DNA of 7,822 nt. Origin: Alphaproteobacteria bacterium. Its GTDB lineage: Bacteria > Pseudomonadota > Alphaproteobacteria > Rickettsiales > VGDC01. The stretch is taken from the NCBI GenBank assembly GCA_016869895.1, contig VGDC01000080.1, positions 1 to 7,822 of the forward strand, given 5' to 3'. How positions within the stretch are numbered: position 1 is the first letter of the stretch; each line of letters begins with the position of its first letter. Under the pieces are notes generated by a model. That model was given only the letters and a program-made list of their open reading frames with translations, was not told where the DNA came from and ran no database searches. Shown here in pieces: positions 5,677 through 7,822 of this stretch. Position numbers and translations under genes: made by a program.

Positions 5677-6213
5677 TTATTTCGCAGGAGACCAGAGTTG
5701 CATCTGCAATATCAACTCTTCATCCGCCTGCGTTCCCACCATGAAGTGATACTGGCCGACCGGCTCGAAACCATATTTGCGATAGAACGCCTGCGCGTTA
5801 TGGTTCTCCGCCCATACGCCGATATAGACACTGGCGGCCTGTTTTCGGGCGAAATAATCCAGCGCATCTTTCAGCAATGCTGCCCCCGCCCCCAATCCTT
5901 GCGCTTCAGGCAATAGGTAGATGCGGTGTAGCTCATAGGCAGGCTGTGGCGGGTTTTCGATGGGGAGTTTATTGGGGCCGGATTTCGCGTATCCCACCAC
6001 CTTCTCGCCCACACAGGCGAGCATGATGTGATTCTCAGGATAGGCGATCTCATCGGCCTGAAGGCGGGGCATATAGGTGCCGTCGAGGAAGTCGTTGAGA
6101 TTCTTTTCGGTGTAAAGATGCCCGAAATTCTGGATGAAGGTCACCCTTCCGATTTCCGAAAGGGTGACGGCATCATCTAATGTCGCGGGTCGCAGGTGGA
6201 ACTCAGCGGCCAT
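5677..6213 (-). CDS. GNAT family N-acetyltransferase, PaiA-like
   Basis: A 178-residue single-domain acetyltransferase that would use acetyl-CoA in the cytosol. Motif A, which binds the pyrophosphate of CoA, is at 94-114: ELHRIYLLPEAQGLGAGAALL, with the Q/R-x-x-G-x-G/A loop as Gln105-Gly106-Leu107-Gly108-Ala109-Gly110. Motif B is at 132-149, GVWAENHNAQAFYRKYGF, where Tyr144 is the usual candidate general acid. The N-terminal LRPATLDDAVTLSEIGRVTFIQNF and the end FMVGTQADEELILQMQL resemble, from memory, Bacillus PaiA, which acetylates spermidine/spermine. Polyamine or a related small amine is therefore a possible substrate, but GNAT substrates are hard to predict. The start overlaps the mscL 3' end by 11 bases and has no strong ribosome site of its own, which points to translational coupling. 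The family call is firm; the substrate is not. Confidence 0.92.
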   Translation of the reverse strand: MAAEFHLRPATLDDAVTLSEIGRVTFIQNFGHLYTEKNLNDFLDGTYMPRLQADEIAYPENHIMLACVGEKVVGYAKSGPNKLPIENPPQPAYELHRIYLLPEAQGLGAGAALLKDALDYFARKQAASVYIGVWAENHNAQAFYRKYGFEPVGQYHFMVGTQADEELILQMQLWSPAK

Positions 6214-6613
6214 TCTGCGCTTTCAGCAGGTCGCGGATTTCAGTCAGCAGCACTTCTTCTTTCGTGGGTGCTGCGGGTGCGGATGGCTTTTCGACCTCTT
6301 TACGGCGCAGATAGTTGATGCCTTTGACGAGCATGAACACCGCGAAAGCCACGATGATGAAGTTGAAGGAGATCTGGATGAACTGGCCATACCGCAGCAG
6401 AACCGCAGGGTCGGTCTCGGTCGCGTCTTTCAGGGTGACGGCAAGGTCGCTGAAATCCACACCGCCGATGGCAAGGCCGATAGGAGGCATGATCACATCC
6501 TCGACCAGCGAGGTGACGATTTTGCCGAAAGCTGCGCCGATGATGATACCGACAGCCATATCGACCACATTGCCGCGAACGGCGAATTCTCTGAATTCCT
6601 TGACAATACTCAT
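6203..6613 (-). CDS. mscL: Large-conductance mechanosensitive channel MscL
   Basis: A 136-residue protein, the same length as E. coli MscL. This homopentameric inner-membrane channel opens under membrane tension and releases solutes during hypo-osmotic shock. The N-terminal amphipathic helix MSIVKEFREFAVRGN leads into TM1 (about 16-43, VVDMAVGIIIGAAFGKIVTSLVEDVIMPPIG), whose small-residue AVGIIIGAAFG stretch forms the pore gate. A periplasmic loop at about 45-75 (GGVDFSDLAVTLKDATETDPA) and TM2 (about 77-98, FIQISFNFIIVAFAVFMLVKGI) follow. The C-terminal bundle helix TKEEVLLTEIRDLLK is identical to that of E. coli as I recall it. AAGGAG 7 bases upstream fixes the start. It is the first gene of the minus-strand unit and diverges from dedA. 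No truncation or unusual residue was seen. Confidence 0.98.
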   Translation of the reverse strand: MSIVKEFREFAVRGNVVDMAVGIIIGAAFGKIVTSLVEDVIMPPIGLAIGGVDFSDLAVTLKDATETDPAVLLRYGQFIQISFNFIIVAFAVFMLVKGINYLRRKEVEKPSAPAAPTKEEVLLTEIRDLLKAQNGR

Positions 6614-6693
6614 GACATTCTCCTTGTCTGGGGTTATGGGCGATAGGCTTAAGGGATAATCAGGTTTTTTACAAGAATAGAGTTCATTAAGGC

Positions 6694-6722
6694 TTGAGTT
6701 GTATCCCGAAGTCGCCTATTTT
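6694..6722 (+). promoter_or_regulatory. Candidate sigma-70 promoter for dedA
   Basis: TTGAGT (6694-6699), a 17-base spacer and TATTTT (6717-6722) make a moderate promoter with 4 of 6 matches in each box. Transcription would start near 6729, 55 bases before the dedA ATG. It overlaps a candidate promoter for mscL on the opposite strand. Confidence 0.35.
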
Positions 6723-6725
6723 CAA
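6698..6725 (-). promoter_or_regulatory. Candidate sigma-70 promoter for mscL
   Basis: On the minus strand TTGAAA (6720-6725, 5 of 6 matches), a 16-base spacer and TACAAC (6698-6703, 4 of 6) would start transcription near 6691, about 78 bases before mscL. The spacer is slightly short. Other weak combinations exist nearer the gene, so this is tentative. Confidence 0.28.
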
Positions 6726-6783
6726 GCCATCTTATGCCACCATTCGCACTGGCTTTCTCCTATGCGTGCATTTTGAGACAGAC

Positions 6784-7533
6784 ATGATAACGACTATCAT
6801 CGATGCCATCGTCCAATTCGTTGAAGACCTCGGTTATGTGGGGATTTTCATCATGACGTTCATTGAAAGCTCGTTCCTCCCCATCCCCGCCGAAATCACC
6901 ATGATTCCTGCTGGCTACCTCGTCAGCCAAGGGGTGATGAACGCGTGGATTGTGATGGTCGCTGCCACCGCCGGCAGCATCGGCGGAGCTTCACTAAACT
7001 ATTGGATAGCCTTGCGTTTTGGTCGCAATTTATTGCTAAAATATCGCAAATTCTTCTTCATAACCGAAGCAAAATTGCTCAAAATGGAAGCGTTTTTTGA
7101 AGAACATGGCAATATTTCGACGTTTACCGGAAGATTGTTGCCCGGCGTTCGCCACTTCATTTCTTTCCCTGCGGGTCTTGCGCGCATGAATATCGCGCGC
7201 TTCGCATTCTATACCGGTCTCGGTGGCGGTTTGTGGATGGGTGCGTTGCTGGTGGTGGGATATGTTTTGGGTGAGAATTCCGAGACCGCCAAACAGTTCG
7301 TGCTGTTGCTGGCTGGAAAATTCATCATCGGCGCGGCGCTGCTGGTGGGGGCTTATGTGCTCTACCACAAGTACAAACAGCGTCGTAAACTGGAGAAACT
7401 GGTGCGTGAGGCACTGGCGAAGGAAGACGCGGTGGTGAATGAGGAAGAAGCCCTCAAGCGCACGACCAGCCTTTCCCAGAAGCCGGATGGTGATGTGAAT
7501 ACGCCGCCGCCCCCTCCTCCGCCGCTTCCTTGA
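6784..7533 (+). CDS. DedA family membrane protein with proline-rich C-terminal tail
   Basis: A 249-residue inner-membrane protein of the DedA (SNARE-associated/VTT) family. Members are thought to move lipids across the membrane; some recycle undecaprenyl phosphate. The DedA N-terminal signature is YVGIFIMTFIESSFLPIPAEITMIPAGYL (18-45), with Glu28, Pro33, Pro35 and Glu37. The second signature is FTGRLLPGVRHFISFPAGLARM (114-135), with the conserved Gly116-Arg117, Pro120 and Arg123. Further membrane helices lie at about 52-78, 137-162 and 172-194. A basic coiled stretch follows (YHKYKQRRKLEKLVREAL), then an acidic tail ending in seven prolines and LP. The frame stays open upstream to a TTG at 6694, but the family N-terminus begins at the ATG at 6784, so that start is used; its ribosome site is weak (GAG). 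The cytosolic tail beyond residue 195 is an unusual extension for the family. The exact substrate cannot be told from sequence. Confidence 0.93.
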   Translation: MITTIIDAIVQFVEDLGYVGIFIMTFIESSFLPIPAEITMIPAGYLVSQGVMNAWIVMVAATAGSIGGASLNYWIALRFGRNLLLKYRKFFFITEAKLLKMEAFFEEHGNISTFTGRLLPGVRHFISFPAGLARMNIARFAFYTGLGGGLWMGALLVVGYVLGENSETAKQFVLLLAGKFIIGAALLVGAYVLYHKYKQRRKLEKLVREALAKEDAVVNEEEALKRTTSLSQKPDGDVNTPPPPPPPLP

Positions 7534-7561
7534 AAACCACATATTATTGTATAGGCTTATC

Positions 7562-7822
7562 TCAGCGTGACTGCTTGAAGTAAATGAAGCTGCGCAGGGT
7601 TTCGTTTATCTTGGCGCGCACTTCTGCGTGCTGGGGAAGCAGGCTGGCATCAAAGGTCAGCTCTATCACAAGGCCATCGTCCAGCTTGTAGAAACTGGTG
7701 CAATAGGATTTCTCGCCCGCGACCTTGCAGTGATACCATTCGACGGGATTCTGTGCCTCGCCGATGATGTGCATCTGGTAATTCTCTGCTTTATGGACAA
7801 GGTTGAAACGGCTGAATTCGCC
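7562..7822 (-). CDS. Hypothetical protein, C-terminal part (5' end outside window)
   Basis: The minus-strand frame is open from the window edge to a TGA at 7562-7564, giving the last 86 residues. An internal ATG at 7774 is probably not the start, since the 16 codons before it (GEFSRFNLVHKAENYQ) read as normal protein. The visible part alternates short beta-like strands (QMHIIGEAQNPVEWYHCKV, KSYCTSFYKLDDGLVIELTFD) and ends in an amphipathic helix (AEVRAKINETLRSFIYF). Two cysteines 11 residues apart could form a disulfide if the protein is exported, but the N-terminus is not visible. The 'strands, then helix ending in LRSF' shape resembles small secreted or lipoprotein domains, but I do not recognise a family. 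It converges with dedA, leaving a 28-base gap in which I see no terminator. Confidence 0.7.
   Translation of the reverse strand, partial: GEFSRFNLVHKAENYQMHIIGEAQNPVEWYHCKVAGEKSYCTSFYKLDDGLVIELTFDASLLPQHAEVRAKINETLRSFIYFKQSR

Noticed and set aside
6134..6646. + strand open frame opposite mscL
   Set aside because: It is antisense to an unmistakable MscL and has no family features.
6694..6783. 30-codon upstream extension of dedA from a TTG
   Set aside because: The extension does not resemble a DedA N-terminus and would start on the candidate -35 box. The ATG at 6784 fits the family.

Overview
This is a bacterial chromosomal window of about 55% GC (estimated by eye). It looks like an alphaproteobacterium outside the Rhizobiales/Rhodobacterales/Caulobacterales group. 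Evidence: a glnB-glnA operon with an alphaproteobacterial-type PII and glutamine synthetase, a System I (Ccm) cytochrome c maturation operon, and dense ATGA-type gene overlaps. The tRNA-His keeps the ordinary G-1:C73 pair, which that alphaproteobacterial group has lost. MscL is unusually close to the E. coli protein as I remember it, so the placement is inference.

Region 1 (1-2891, + strand) is the end of a cytochrome c maturation operon: the 3' part of ccmF, a divergent J-domain-like protein, ccmG (thioredoxin-like), ccmH (RCxxC apocytochrome reductase subunit) and a compact ccmI (two membrane helices plus TPRs). Every junction overlaps or is separated by 2 bases, so the five genes should be translated as one unit. 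The J-like gene is the odd member. It resembles a family I associate with phages and accessory DNA, and its HPD triad reads Ala-Asn-Asp.

Region 2 (2892-3236) holds a tRNA-His gene on the minus strand, convergent with and almost touching ccmI. A 263-base control region follows. Reading toward glnB it contains short palindromes, a perfect IHF-consensus match and a -24/-12 (sigma-54) promoter.

Region 3 (3237-5040, + strand) is glnB-glnA, the core of nitrogen assimilation: the PII sensor with its uridylylation Tyr51 and type I glutamine synthetase with its adenylylation Tyr398. It ends at a strong bidirectional hairpin terminator (5059-5092).

Region 4 (6613 down to 5110, minus strand) is a likely three-gene unit: mscL (mechanosensitive channel), a PaiA-like GNAT acetyltransferase overlapping it by 11 bases, and a helical protein of unknown function that runs into the shared terminator.

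Region 5 (6614-7822) has a divergent control region with overlapping candidate promoters, a DedA-family membrane protein with a proline-rich C-terminal tail, and the 3' end of an unrecognised minus-strand gene that leaves the window. I saw no mobile element, CRISPR array, rRNA or origin. The most unusual items are the HPD-less J-like protein inside the ccm operon, the compact CcmI, and the IHF/sigma-54 layout upstream of glnB.
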